Assembly: GCA_026913215.1 (NCBI GenBank)
Contig: JAPTYK010000001.1
Coordinates: forward strand, 3,782,001-3,846,000
Reading direction: 5' to 3'
Length of the DNA: 64,000 nt
Source of the DNA: Streptomyces diastatochromogenes
Lineage (GTDB): Bacteria > Actinomycetota > Actinomycetes > Streptomycetales > Streptomycetaceae
Shown here one piece after another: positions 20,860-32,301 of the stretch (positions are counted from its first letter, which is position 1; every line of letters begins with the position of its first letter). The position numbers and the translations under genes were made by a program. The notes beneath the pieces are model-generated. The model ran no database searches. It was given only the letters and a program-made list of their open reading frames with translations, and was not told where the DNA came from.

Positions 20860-21566
20860 GTGCGCCCACCTCCGCCCTTCACAGCAGCTGGATCTGTCGG
20901 TCCGGTATCCGTCGGCCCCGGCACCGGTGGGACGGATGTCCCCGGCGTCCGGTTCCTTCCCCCTTCGGCGGCCTCGTTACCCACGGTGTCGACGCGCAGA
21001 TGAGTGACCATCGGAAGGAGTCGTGCCCGCCCGCGCGCGCAGCGGCTCTTCACGGTCCCGGTCGGGACGCCGAGGATACGGGCCGCCTCCGCGACCGGGT
21101 ATCCCTGCATGTCGACGAGGACGAGGGCGGCGCGCTGGTCCTCGGGGATCGTGGCGAGCGCGGCGAGGAGCTGGCGGTGGAGGTCCTGGCGTTCCACGGG
21201 CGCCTCGGCCGACTCGTGGGAGCCGAGGAGCTGCTCGAAGCGGTCGGTGTCGTCGACGGGCGAGGTCCTGCGGGAGGCGGTCTTGCGCGCCCGGTCGAGG
21301 CAGGCGTTCACCGTGATGCGGTGGAGCCAGGTCGTGACGGCCGACTGGCCGCGGAAGGTGTGGGCGGCCCGGAAGGCGGAGATCAGCGCGTCCTGGACGG
21401 CGTCAGCGGCCTCCTCGCGGTCCCCCAGCGTCCGCAGCGCCACCGCCCACAGCCGGTCACGATGCCGCCGCACGAGCTCACCGAAGGCGTCCGGGTCCCC
21501 GGCGACATGGCGGGCGAGGAGTTCCTCGTCCGCCGCCGTCCGGGGGTCGTCAGCCGGAGGCGCCAC
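20856..21566 (-). CDS. sigM: SigM-type ECF RNA polymerase sigma factor
   Basis: Extracytoplasmic-function sigma factor of 236 residues. Region 2 runs from FGELVRRHRDRLWAVALR to TTWLHRITVNACLDRARK. Region 4 contains IPEDQRAALVLVDMQGYPV and ARILGVPTGTVKSRCARGR. A disordered Pro/Thr tail follows. The neighbours (anti-sigma, trxB, trxA on one side, murJ on the other) match mycobacterial sigM. It is not the S. coelicolor gene also called sigM elsewhere in the chromosome. Targets are unknown. Confidence 0.9.
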   Translation of the reverse strand: MAPPADDPRTAADEELLARHVAGDPDAFGELVRRHRDRLWAVALRTLGDREEAADAVQDALISAFRAAHTFRGQSAVTTWLHRITVNACLDRARKTASRRTSPVDDTDRFEQLLGSHESAEAPVERQDLHRQLLAALATIPEDQRAALVLVDMQGYPVAEAARILGVPTGTVKSRCARGRARLLPMVTHLRVDTVGNEAAEGGRNRTPGTSVPPVPGPTDTGPTDPAAVKGGGGRT

Positions 21567-21674
21567 GGTTCCCCTCCTCGATCGGCAGCCGTGCAGGCAT
21601 TCAATCCGGTCCGTGCCCGGAAGTAAATGAGCGCCGAGCTGGGCTCGGCGCTCATGGAGGGTGGGAGGCGGTGC

Positions 21675-23398
21675 CTACGGGGCGGTGCCCTGGAAGGACA
21701 CGTTCGTGATGGCCTGCTTGTAGCCGGCGCCGAAGTACTGGTCACCGCCGGCGTACGGCGCGGAGGTCAGCCAGAGCAGCACGTAGCGCGTCTTGACCGC
21801 CGTCTTCGTCTCCGGCTTCGCCGTCGAGCCCGAGGTCTCGACCGTGGCGATCCGCTTCATCGACTCCACGGAACCCGAGGGGTTCAGCGAGTCCGTCGCG
21901 TACAGGGTGATCGCGGTCTGCGGGCCGCTGTAGCGGAGCGCTATGGACGCCGACGTCACGTTCTGCTCGCTGCCCAGGTCGTAGACGATGCCGACGCCCT
22001 GCTTGTAGGGGGCGAGGACGGGGCCGTCCTGGAACGTCCTGGTGCGCCAGTACGTGGAACTGTCGCTGTCGTACGTGTTGGCGACCTCGCTCGCGTCCTG
22101 CGGCCTGCCGTCGGGGGCGTACTCCTCGGCCCCCTGGATGGCGAGCGGCTTCGGCGGCTTGGGCTTCTCGTCGTCGAGCGTCGGCTGCACGGTGGGCGTC
22201 TCGTCGGTGCCCTTCGGCTGGAGCAGCCGGTCCGCGATCTGCCAGCTGCCGAGGCCGAGAGCGGCGATGAGGAGGGCCGAGACGGCCCACTTCATCGCCC
22301 GGCCCGTACGGCTCTGGAGCGGGGCGGCGGGATGACGACCGGCTGGGTGATCACGGGACGCGGCTGGGGGCGTCCGTAGGTGCCCTGCTGGTACGTCGTC
22401 TGCTGGTACTCGGGCGGGGGCGTGAACTCCGGCTCCGGCGGCTTGACGCGGGGCATCGCGGCCACGGCCCTGGCCAGCTCGTCGGGAGTGGTGCAGGGCG
22501 GCTCCTGCCGCGAGGCGGTGGCCCCGTCGTTGGCGAGGGCGCGCATGGCGATCTCGGAGAGGCCGCGGTGGACCCCGGCGCGGACCTGGTCCGGCGGCAG
22601 CAGCCCGACGCCCTTGGGAAGCCCGGAGAGGCCGTGGGCGTCGCTGTCGTACGGCCAGCGCTGGGTGAGCGCGGCGTACAGCAGGGCGCCGATGGCCTCG
22701 GTGTCGGTGCGCTGCGGACGGTCGGCGGTGATGCCGCGCAGGGCGGCGTTCACGGCCAGGCCGCGGATCCGGTACTGGCCGGTGGAGCTGCGCAGGACGG
22801 CGCTCGGGGTGAGCCGCAGATGGGCGAGGCCCTCGCGGTGGGCGGCGGCCATGGCCTGGGAGACCTGGCTGACGAGCTGGTACGCGTCGTGGGGCTCCAG
22901 CGGGCCGGCCGCGAGCAGCGCGGTGAGCTCGGTGGAGTCCGGCAGCCACTCGTGCACCACGTACACGAGGTCGTTCTCCTCGACGGCGTCGAGGACCTGG
23001 ACGAACCGGGGGTCGCCGAGGAGGGCCGCGGAGCGGGCCGCGGCCAGGACCGACCGGGCTCGGGGGTGGTCGGCCGGCAGCAGGTGGACCCCGACCGCCC
23101 GGCGCAGTTTCTCGTCGACGGCACGCCAGCTGCTGAAGCCGTCCAGACGGGTGACGCACTCCTCCAGCCGGTAGCGTCTGGCCAGTTTGTGGCCGCTGTG
23201 CAGTTCGGGTGCCGTGATGGAGGGCTGCTCGCCGCCCTGTCGTTCGACCGCCTTGTTCTTCGTGGCCTCGGCGGTCTTCTCCGCCGTCTTCTGCTCTTCC
23301 GCCACCCCGTCGGTCGCGGCCGTGTCCGCCTTGGCGGTCAGCGGGTCGTCACCGCTGTTGTCGGCCACGTCGACGGCAGCCGTGCTACGTTCCGCCAC
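21675..23398 (-). CDS. Membrane pseudokinase with extracellular discoidin-like domain (one apparent frameshift)
   Basis: About 574 residues from GTG 23398. After a charged leader comes a kinase-like domain (about 70-350) that lacks the catalytic residues: the HRD position reads HLRLTPSAVL and the DFG position reads IRGLAVNA. A Pro/Gln-rich linker, one membrane segment (MKWAVSALLIAALGLGSW) and a C-terminal domain with YWRTRTFQDG and ITLYATDSLNPSG follow. The break near 22325 costs one base. It resembles the C-terminal half of mycobacterial MviN, here a separate gene next to murJ. A role in controlling lipid II flipping is inferred. Confidence 0.8.
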
Positions 23399-23516
23399 CG
23401 TCGTTCCTGCCTCCCCATCCGTTGCGCCACATCCAACAGCCAAGCCAATTGTGCCCACAGTCGGACGCTATGCACGACACACGATCCCCGCCGATGGTTG
23501 TGCGGGGGGCGCCGGT

Positions 23517-25734
23517 TCAGCGTCCCAGGCGTCCGCGGACCATGCCGACCAGGGTGTTCAGTTCCGTGATCCGCATGCGCTTCGCCGCGACGAAGAAGAC
23601 GCCGAGGAGTACAGCACCGCCGACCAGCAGCGCGACGAGCGAACCGAGGGCGCCCTCGCCGAGCAGCTTCAGCAGGCCGAAGCCGACGGCGCCGGCGACG
23701 ATCGCCGCGGGCACGGAGGCCATGCAGAGCCGCGCGTAGGTCCGCATCACGTGGGTGCCGTCCAGATCGCCGCCCAGGCGCTTGCTGAGCCGGCGCCAGG
23801 CGATGCCGACGCCGACGGCGTAGGCGAGTCCGTACGAGGCGGCCATGCCGACGACGGCCCACTGGGCGGGCAGCACGACGTAGCAGACCGCCGAGGCGGC
23901 CGCGTTGACGGCGGCGACGATCACCGTGTTGTAGAAGGGCGTCCGGGTGTCCTCGTAGGCGTAGAAGCCGCGGAGCACGACGTACTGGACGGAGTACGGG
24001 ATCAGGCCGAGACCGAAGGCCATCAGGATGAAGCCCATGCCCTGGGCGGCCTCGATGCCGCTGGAGGCGTAGAGCAGGGTGCACATCGGGACGCCGAGCG
24101 CCAGGAAGGCGAAGGAGACCGGGACGATCGCGACGGCCGAGTTCCGCAGGCCCTGCGAGATGTCGTCCCGGACGGCGCCGGGGTCGTCGTCGTGGGCGGC
24201 ACGGGAGATCCGCGGCAGCAGCGCGGCCATGACGGAGACCGTGATGATGGCCTGCGGCATGCCCCAGATCAGCTGGGCGTTGGAATAGGCGAGGAAGCCC
24301 GCGCCGTTCTTCCCGGACTCCTCACCGGCGGCGGTGGCGAGCTGGGTGACGACCAGGACGCCCGCCTGGTTGGCGAGGACGAAGAGGACGGTCCACTTGG
24401 CCAGCTTGACCGTCTTGCCGAGCCCGTGGCCCTTCCAGTCGAAACGGGGCCGGAAGCGGAAGCCCGTCTCGCGCAGGTACGGGATCATCGCCAGGGCCTG
24501 GACGACGAGGCCGAGCAGGGTGCCGATGCCGAGCAGCCGGATGCCCTCGTCCGGAATGGTCTCCACGCCCATGTGGGACTCGGCGGAGGTGCCGTAGACC
24601 CAGATGAACAGGCCGAAGGTGACGATCATGACGATGTTGTTGAGGACCGGGGTCCACATCATCGCGCCGAACTTGCCGCGGGCGTTGAGGATCTGGCCCA
24701 TCACCACGTGCACGCCCATGAAGAAGATCGTGGGCAGGCAGTAGCGGGCGAAGGTCACGGCCACGCTGTTGGCCGCGGCGTCGTCGGCGATGGTGTTCGA
24801 CATCAGCCGGATCAGCAGTGGTGCCGCGAAGACGGCCAGGCCCACGATGAGGCCGAGCGCCACCATGACCAGGGTGAGCAGACGGTTGGCATAGGCCTCG
24901 CCGCCGTCCTCGTCGTTCTTCATCGAGCGGACGAGCTGGGGGACGAAGACCGAGTTGAGGCCGCCGCCGACGGTGAGGATGTAGATCATCGTCGGCAGGG
25001 TGTAGGCGATGGTGAAGGTGTCACCGAGCAGGGCCGCGCCGAGCGCACCGGTGATCACCAGGCTGCGGACGAAGCCGGTCAGCCGGGAGACCAGGGTGCC
25101 GGCGGCCATCACGGCGCTCGACTTCAGCAGCCCGGAGGCACGTCCGCCCTTCTTGGGGGCGGGAGCGGGCAGCGGGTCCGGCTCCGGGGCGGGCTGGGGC
25201 ACCTGGCCGGGTGCCTGCTGGTCCCGGTAGAGGTGCGCGAACGCGTCCGGCTCCGGCGTCTCCTCGCCGGCCCGGGTCACCAGGTCGTCGACCCCGGTGA
25301 ACTGGACCGTGCGCGCGTCGTCGCCGTACGGCAGGTGGCGCGAGGGCCGTCCGGCTCGGGCGCCGGGGTCTGCGCCCACACCCGGGGTCGGGGCGTGCTG
25401 CGGCGAGGCCGGCTGCTGGTAGAGCGCGTGGGGTCCTGGTAGGTGCCGGGCGGGGGCGGCGGGTGCGCGGCGCGGTCGTAGAGCGCCTCGGTCACCGGGT
25501 CCTGCGCGGACATGTCCTGGGCCCGGTACGGGTCGTGGGCGTAGGCGTCCTGGACGTAGGGGTCCTGGGCGTACGGGTTCTGCGCGTAGGGTCCTGCCCC
25601 TGCGTGCCAGGGGCGCCCTGCTGCGGGGGCGGCACCGGCGGGTGGCCGGCACCGGGAGGCGCCGCGGGCGTCCCACCGGACGGCGCCGGGCCGCCCGCGC
25701 CCTGGCCGCGGTCACCGTCGTACGGCGCGTTCAT
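23517..25734 (-). CDS. murJ: Lipid II flippase MurJ/MviN (apparent frameshifts in the N-terminal tail)
   Basis: Multi-pass MOP-family membrane protein that flips lipid II across the membrane. The integral part starts near KSSAVMAAGTLVSRLTGFVR and continues with about 14 hydrophobic segments, such as PTMIYILTVGGGLNSVFVPQ. It is preceded by a long cytoplasmic tail, rich in Pro, Tyr and Gln, from ATG 25734 (MNAPYDGDRGQ). The tail is broken near 25590 and 25433; two added bases give 739 residues. A further pair of compensating shifts near 25340-25380 is possible. It lies beside the pseudokinase gene. Confidence 0.94.
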
Positions 25735-25779
25735 GGTTACCCCACCTCATCGTCCCCGGCCGACCGGCCACGACATCGC

Positions 25780-28140
25780 TCAACGGTCCACTTTCTCACC
25801 CGGGCCCGACGGGTCGCCGCTTTCGGGCCCGGTGTCCGCCGTCGGGTCACTCGGCTGCCCGGGTACGTCCCCGTCGGGTTCCGCTTCGCCGGGAGCGTCC
25901 TGGCCGGGCTCCGAAGCGGTGTCGTCCTCGGCGGTCCCGTCCGCCTCGGCGGCTTCCGCTTCGGCGTTCCGGGCCGCCACCCGCTTGCGCTGGCTGTACA
26001 TGCGGACACCGGCGAGGACGAGGAGCAGGACGCCGCCGGCGATGACGAGCATCACCGTGGGAGTGATCTCGGAGACCTTCACGGTGAAGTTCATCGGCTG
26101 CCCGTACGGGGTGCCGTCCTCGGTGTAGAGCTGGGCCGTCATCGGCACCTGGCCGTTGACGTTGGCCGAGGCGGTGAACTTCACCGACTGGCTGTGCCCG
26201 CCGCCGACCTTCACCGGGAGCTCGGCGTACCGCTCGCCGTTCAGCTCCAGTCGGTTCTTGTTGCCGGAGGTCAGGCGCAGCCTCAGGTGGTCCACGCCCT
26301 GGAGCAGCTTGTTCTGGACGGTCACGGGATCGTCGCGCTGCGGCCGGAGAGCGTGAGGTCCGACTTGTCGACCAGCTGGACGCCCTTGGTGAGGGTCTGC
26401 AGATAGTCCAGGACGTTGTTCCGGTAGATCGCGGCCGCCCGTGCCTCGCCGCGCCAGGAGGTCGACATCTCGCGGTTGATCGCGTTGCCGAAGGGCGTCA
26501 CGACGCGCTCCGGCTGGGTCAGGACGACCTTGAAGTCGTCCAGCTCGTCCCGCGTGGTCTTCATGTCGCGGAAGGCCTGCACCGGAAGCTCCCGGTCGCG
26601 CAGCTGCTTCGGGTAGCGGGAGCGGCTGGGCACCGTGGTGGAGGCGTCCGGGTCCGGCTTGGCCGCGGCGGCCGCCAGGAGGTCGCTGGGCTGGGTCCAG
26701 CGCCGCCCGGAGAGGCCCTCCAGGGCGGTCGCCATGGACTGGGCCTGGGCGACGCTCGGCATCCGCTGCGGGGCGACCACGATGCTGCGCTGGTCCTCCG
26801 GCTGCTCCAGGGTGATCGCGAGCGACTGGGCGAGGAACTCCTGGACGGCGAGCGTGGAGTTCTCCGCGCGGACCATGTCCCCCTCGAAGGCGGTGGACAG
26901 GGCGCGTCGCTCACCACGGCCGTGGTGCTGCCGTTGCCGAGGGGGCGGGCGGCCGTGGGCGTGTAGGCGAGGTCGTCGCGGACGCTGTCGCTGCGGGCGA
27001 TCACCTTGTCGGCGCCGGCCGAGGTCGCGACCGCCACGATGGAGGGGTCCACGGCTCCGTCGGCGGGCCAGGCGAAGTCGGTGGCGGCCTGCACGTGCAG
27101 GACGGTCTCGACGGTCATGCCCGCCAGGGCGGTCGCCGACTGGAGGTGGCCGAGGGAGCCGGGCACGTCCTTGCCCCGATGGGCCAGGGAGGCCAGGTCG
27201 GGGTCGGCGAAGGGAAGGGCGACGACCTTATTCCCCTGGACGGCCTTCTCCAGCGCGTCCAGCCACCGCTCGGCGACGGCCTGGTTCTTTCCGGGGACGA
27301 CCCGGTCGCCGTCCTTGACGCGGTAGCCGTTCGCCATGGCGTCGACGGAGGCCAGCAGGTCCGGGTCGACGACCCAGGTGACCGGAAGGTCCTTGCCCAG
27401 GGCGACCAGCTGGTCCAGGCGCCCGCCCGGACGCAGCTCGGCCGCCAGGTCGTCGTCCTCGAAGACCGGGGTCTGCTGGTCGTCCGTGGCCGTCTGCGCC
27501 GAGACGTGCGCCGAGGCGATCAGCGGCCAGAGGTAGGTGAGCTGGGTCTTCTTCTCGGCGGCATCGGGCTGGTACGGCAGGAAGGTCCGCTCGATGCCGA
27601 GCACCCGGTCGTACTGCTTGTCCGAGGTCTGCCCGGTGAGGGAGACGCCCAGCTGGTAGACGCCCTCCGCGTCCAGACCGAGGTCGGCGACGGGGACGGA
27701 CAGGGAGAAGTCCGTGCTGAGACCGGCGCCGAGCCGGGGGATCTTGACGGTGGGGGTGTCTTCGAGGGGGGCCGGGTCGCTGTCGTTCCGGAAGCCGGTG
27801 CGGCCCGTGACCTGCTCGATCTCGCTGCGGCTGGTCATCCTCGGCCCGACGCGCAGGTTCACGGTCGCGTCGGTGACGGCCTTCTTGCTCGGTTGGTCAC
27901 CGTGCCGGTGACGGTGACGGTGTCCCCCTCGACGGGCGCGCTCGGGGAGAGCGTGTCGAGCGACACATCGACGGTCCTGGAGCCGGTGGCGTCCTCGGCG
28001 GCCGTCGCCGGTGAGGCGACGGCCGGGGCCTGGAGCAGGCCGGCGAGGAGCGGCGCCCCGAAGGCGACGGTGATCGTGCGCCGCAGCCATCGGCGGGCAG
28101 GTGAGGGACTGGTTCCCTGGATGTCTGCCGCCTCGGCCAC
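25780..28140 (-). CDS. Large secreted, membrane-anchored protein of the DUF6049 type (three apparent frameshifts)
   Basis: About 787 residues. A signal peptide (RRWLRRTITVAFGAPLLAGL, then AVASPATA) starts a long extracellular part with an Ig-like section and a region containing PVTWVVDPDLLASVDAM. A C-terminal membrane helix (VMLVIAGGVLLLVLAGVR) and an acidic cytoplasmic tail follow. Breaks lie near 27895, 26900 and 26325. I chose GTG 28140; ATG 28212 is also possible. Its function is unknown. It is always found beside murJ in Streptomyces as far as I recall, so an envelope role is likely. Confidence 0.75.
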
Positions 28141-28304
28141 GCGTTCGCCCGTCCTCGTCGTTGTCTGTGGTGCCAGTGCTGTCGGTGGTTCCCGGTTGCT
28201 GTGTCCAGGCATGGTAACGAGGCACGCCGGGGGCAAGTGCCGGGGACTGCTCCAGCCGAAAACGGGAACGTCACGGTGAGCCCGGGCACGTACCCTTTTC
28301 TGTT

Positions 28305-29746
28305 GTGCCGAACGCCAACGAAGACACCCCGACTGCACTGAGCCAGGTGCAACGCCGCGCGGTCAGTGAACTGCTGCGCGTGTCCCCTGTCGCCGACGAC
28401 CTCGCCCGCCGTTTCCAGGAGGCCGGGTTCAGCCTCGCGCTGGTCGGCGGCTCGGTGCGGGACGCCCTGCTCGGCCGGCTCGGCAACGACCTGGACTTCA
28501 CCACCGACGCCCGCCCCGAGGACGTACTGAAGATCGTCCGTCCGTGGGCCGACGCCGTGTGGGAGGTCGGCATCGCCTTCGGGACCGTCGGCTCCCAGAA
28601 GGACGGCTACCAGATCGAGGTCACCACGTACCGCTCGGAGGCGTACGACCGGACCTCCCGGAAGCCCGAGGTCTCGTACGGCGACTCCATCGACGAGGAC
28701 CTCGTCCGGCGTGACTTCACCGTCAACGCCATGGCCGTCGCCCTTCCCGAGAAGGAGTTCATCGACCCGTACGGCGGTCTTGAGGACCTCTCCGCCCGGG
28801 TGCTGCGCACGCCGGGCACGCCGGAGGAGTCCTTCTCCGACGACCCCCTGCGCATGATGCGGGCCGCGCGCTTCGCCGCCCAGCTGGACTTCGAGGTCGC
28901 CCCCGAGGTCGTCACGGCCATGAAGGAGATGGCGGGCCGGATCGAGATCGTCTCCGCCGAGCGCGTCCGTGAGGAGCTCAACAAGCTGCTGCTCTCGGCA
29001 CACCCCCGCAAGGGCCTCGGACTCCTCGTGGACACGGGCCTCGCCGATCACGTGCTGCCCGAGCTGCCGGCGCTGCGCCTGGAGAGCGACGAGCACCACC
29101 GGCACAAGGACGTCTACGAGCACTCGCTGACCGTGCTCGACCAGGCGATCGACCTGGAGGAGGACGGGCCCGACCTGGTGCTGCGCCTCGCCGCCCTGCT
29201 CCACGACATCGGCAAGCCGCGCACCCGCCGCTTCGAGAAGGACGGCCGGGTCTCGTTCCACCACCACGAGGTGGTCGGCGCGAAGATGACGAAGAAGCGC
29301 ATGACCGCGCTCAAGTACTCCAACGAGATGATCAGGACGTCTCGCGCCTCGTGGAGCTGCACCTGCGCTTCCACGGCTACGGGGACGGCGAGTGGACCGA
29401 CTCGGCCGTGCGGCGCTACGTCCGCGACGGCGGGCCGCTGCTCTCGCGGCTGCACAAGCTGACGCGCTCGGACTGCACCACCCGGAACAAGCGCAAGGCG
29501 GCGGCGCTCTCCCGGACCTACGACAGCCTTGAGACCCGTATCGCCCAGCTCCAGGAGCAGGAGGAACTGGACGCGATCCGCCCCGATCTCGACGGCAACC
29601 AGATCCAGGAGATCCTGGGCATCGGCCCGGGGCCGGCCATCGGGCAGGCGTACAAGTTCCTCCTTGAGCTCCGGCTGGAGAACGGGCCGATGGAGCACGA
29701 CCAGGCCGTCGCCGCACTCAAGGAGTGGTGGGCAGCGCGCGACTGA
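28305..29746 (+). CDS. cca: CCA tRNA nucleotidyltransferase (one apparent frameshift)
   Basis: Adds CCA to tRNA 3' ends. The nucleotidyltransferase core is FSLALVGGSVRDALLGRLGNDLDFTT in outline (GGSVRD and DLDF). Then RRDFTVNAMA and an HD domain with LLHDIGKPRTRR follow, so it may also have phosphohydrolase activity. The start is GTG 28305. A base is missing near 29333 in the stretch encoding NEMI-DVSRLVELHL; restoring it gives 480 residues. It diverges from the DUF6049 gene, as in Mycobacterium. Confidence 0.94.
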
Positions 29747-29773
29747 GTCGGCCCGGCGCCCGGACGGGCCGAT

Positions 29774-29787
29774 GTTTCACGTGAAAC
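29774..29787. other. parS: parS site 5
   Basis: Exact GTTTCACGTGAAAC between cca and the convergent MFS gene; a degenerate half site CCGTGAAACA follows directly. Confidence 0.95.
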
Positions 29788-29826
29788 CGTGAAACACGGG
29801 CCCGATCGACGCTCTGGAGGGGTGGT

Positions 29827-29840
29827 GTTTCACGTGAAAC
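29827..29840. other. parS: parS site 6
   Basis: Exact GTTTCACGTGAAAC, 53 bases from site 5 and just beyond the MFS stop. Confidence 0.95.
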
Positions 29841-29841
29841 A

Positions 29842-31111
29842 TCACCCCTTCCGGCATTCCCGGCCCAGTGCCAGGGCGAGTGCCGCGTAGATCGCGGCCA
29901 CCAGCGCGACGAGGAGGGGAGAGCGGCCGTCGGGCGGCAGCATCAGCGCCGCGACGCCCGCCGCCCCCACGAAGGCGACGTTGAACAGCACGTCGTAGAG
30001 CGAGAAGACCCGGCCGCGATAGGAGTCGTCGACGGCCTTCTGGACCACCGTGTCCGTCGCGATCTTGGCCCCCTGGGTGATGAGCCCGAGGAGGAAGGCG
30101 GCGACGAGGGAGGGGGTCGGGGTGAAGGTCAGGCCGAGCGCCGGTACGAGGACGGCGGCCGCGGCCGTGCACACGGTCATCCAGCCGAAGGGCCCGAACC
30201 GTCCGACCGCCCAGGGGAGAGGACGGCGGCCGCGAAGAGCCGGCGCCCGACGCGGCGACGGCGAGCCCGAGGAGGCCCAGCCCCTCGGAGTCCGTGGAGC
30301 TCCAGGCGTAGCGGCAGAGCATGAGCACGCTGACGAGCAGGGCGCCGTAACAGAAGCGCATGAAGGTCACCACGGTGAGCGCCCGGGCGGCGGGCGGCGT
30401 TCGGCGAGGTGGCGCAGCCCGCGGCCAGACCCCGGGCCGTCGCCTTGAGGGCCGAGGCCAGGTCCAGCGGCGCGGCGTCGGGATCGGGGCCGAGGAGCTC
30501 CGGGACATCCGCAGGGAGGCGAGGCCGGCGCAGAGGTAGAGGACGGCACCGAAGGCCACGACGATCGCGTCGGAGTCGTGGGCGAGGAGCCGGACGCCGA
30601 ACGCGAGACCGCCGCCGACGGTCGCGGCGAGGGTGCCCGCGGTGGGCGAGAGCGAGTTCGCCATGACGAGCCGCTCCTCGTCGACGACGCGCGGGAGGGA
30701 GGCCGAGAGTCCCGCGAGGACGAACCGGTTGACGGCGGTGACGGAGAGGGCGGAGGCGTAGAAGAGCCAGTCCGGTACGGAGGCGAGGACGAGCAGGGCG
30801 GTCCCGCAGGCGAGCAGGGCGCGCAGGAGGTTCCCGTACAGGAAGACCTGGCGGCGCTGCCAGCGGTCGAGGAGCACTCCGGCGAAGGGCCCGACGAGCG
30901 AGTACGGGAGCAGGAGCACCGCCATGGCGGAGGCGATCGCGCCGGGGGAGGTCTGTTTCTCGGGGGAGAAGACGACGTACGTGGCCAGGGCCACCTGGTA
31001 GACGCCGTCGGCGCACTGGGAGAGCAGCCGGACGGCGAGCAGGCGGCGGAAGTTCGTCAGGCGCAGGAGTACGCGCAGATCACGTACGACGGGCATGGCA
31101 GCAAGACTCAC
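29842..31111 (-). CDS. Major facilitator superfamily transporter (about five apparent frameshifts)
   Basis: Twelve-helix-type carrier; the substrate cannot be told. The N-terminal half is intact (NFRRLLAVRLLSQCADGVYQ, then PYSLVGPFAGVLLDRWQRR with the MFS loop motif). The C-terminal half is in several frames: VVTFMRFCYGALLVSVLMLC, then GWMTVCTAAAAVLVPALGL and ATDTVVQKAVDDSYRGRVFS. Breaks are near 30506, 30418, 30400, 30240 and 30216; five added bases give a multiple of three. The start is GTG 31111 or ATG 31096, neither with a strong binding site. The clustering of breaks leaves a small chance that this gene is truly decaying. Confidence 0.8.
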
Positions 31112-31116
31112 ATACG

Positions 31117-31150
31117 AGGAGGGCCCCGGGCAGTGCCTCGGGGACCCTCG
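31117..31150 (-). terminator. Possible terminator after ino1
   Basis: An imperfect GC-rich hairpin with CCCCG/CGGGG at its core and one or two bulges, between the ino1 stop and the MFS start. Confidence 0.4.
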
Positions 31151-31170
31151 ATCGACAAGCGTGCGGAGCT

Positions 31171-32253
31171 TTAGCGCTCGACCTCACCCTTGATGAACTT
31201 CTCGACGTTGGCCAGGGCCTCGTCGTCGAAGTACTGGACCGGCGGGGACTTCATGAAGTACGAGGACGCGGAGAGGATCGGGCCGCCGATGCCCCGGTCC
31301 TTGGCGATCTTCGCGGCGCGCAGGGCGTCGATGATGACACCGGCCGAGTTCGGGGAGTCCCACACCTCGAGCTTGTACTCCAGGTTCAGCGGAACGTCAC
31401 CGAAGGCGCGGCCCTCAAGGCGCACGTAGGCCCACTTGCGGTCGTCCAGCCAGGCCACGTAGTCCGACGGGCCGATGTGGACGTTCTTCTCGCCCAGCTC
31501 GCGGTCCGGGATCTGCGAGGTGACGGCCTGGGTCTTGGAGATCTTCTTGGACTCCAGGCGGTCGCGCTCCAGCATGTTCTTGAAGTCCATGTTGCCGCCG
31601 ACGTTGAGCTGCATCGTGCGCTCAAGACGGACACCGCGGTCCTCGAACAGCTTCGCCATCACGCGGTGCGTGATGGTCGCGCCGACCTGCGACTTGATGT
31701 CGTCGCCGACGATCGGGACGCCCGCCTCGGTGAACTTGTCCGCCCACTCCTTGGTGCCGGCGATGAAGACCGGAAGGGCGTTGACGAAGGCGACCTTGGC
31801 GTCGATGGCGCACTGGGCGTAGAACTTCGCCGCGTCCTCGGAGCCGACGGGCAGGTAGCAGATGAGGACGTCGACCTCACGGTCCTTGAGGACCTGGACG
31901 ACGTCGACGGGCTCCTCGGCGGACTCCTCGATGGTCAGGCGGTAGTACTTGCCGAGACCGTCGAGCGTGTGACCGCGCTGGACCGTGACGCCCTTGTTCG
32001 GGACGTCGCAGATCTTGATGGTGTTGTTCTCGCTGGCACCGATGGCGTCGGAGAGGTCGAGGCCGACCTTCTTCGCGTCGACGTCGAAGGCGGCGACGAA
32101 CTCGATGTCACGGACGTGGTAGTCGCCGAACTGGACGTGCATCAGGCCGGGCACCTTGGACGCCGGGTCGGCGTCCTTGTAGTACTCGACGCCCTGCACC
32201 AGCGAGGCGGCGCAGTTGCCCACGCCGACGATGGCTACGCGAACCGAACCCAT
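31171..32253 (-). CDS. ino1: Inositol-3-phosphate synthase, actinobacterial type
   Basis: NAD-dependent conversion of glucose 6-phosphate to inositol 3-phosphate, the entry to mycothiol and phosphatidylinositol. It has 360 residues with N-terminal VRVAIVGVGNCAASLVQGVE. It has LICYLPVGSEDAAKFYAQCA, DDIKSQVGATITHR and LNVGGNMDFKNM, which are the family signatures. It is uninterrupted. A PadR regulator lies just upstream on the same strand, 48 bases away, and may be co-transcribed. Confidence 0.96.
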   Translation of the reverse strand: MGSVRVAIVGVGNCAASLVQGVEYYKDADPASKVPGLMHVQFGDYHVRDIEFVAAFDVDAKKVGLDLSDAIGASENNTIKICDVPNKGVTVQRGHTLDGLGKYYRLTIEESAEEPVDVVQVLKDREVDVLICYLPVGSEDAAKFYAQCAIDAKVAFVNALPVFIAGTKEWADKFTEAGVPIVGDDIKSQVGATITHRVMAKLFEDRGVRLERTMQLNVGGNMDFKNMLERDRLESKKISKTQAVTSQIPDRELGEKNVHIGPSDYVAWLDDRKWAYVRLEGRAFGDVPLNLEYKLEVWDSPNSAGVIIDALRAAKIAKDRGIGGPILSASSYFMKSPPVQYFDDEALANVEKFIKGEVER

Positions 32254-32301
32254 TCCGGTTGCTCCCTGTGTGATCTCGGAAGCCCTGCGGTACGCAGGGT
32301 T

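Noticed and set aside
29842..31111. MFS gene as a genuine pseudogene
   Set aside because: Five breaks are many, but they have the same character as those in essential genes here, so sequence error is the simpler reading.
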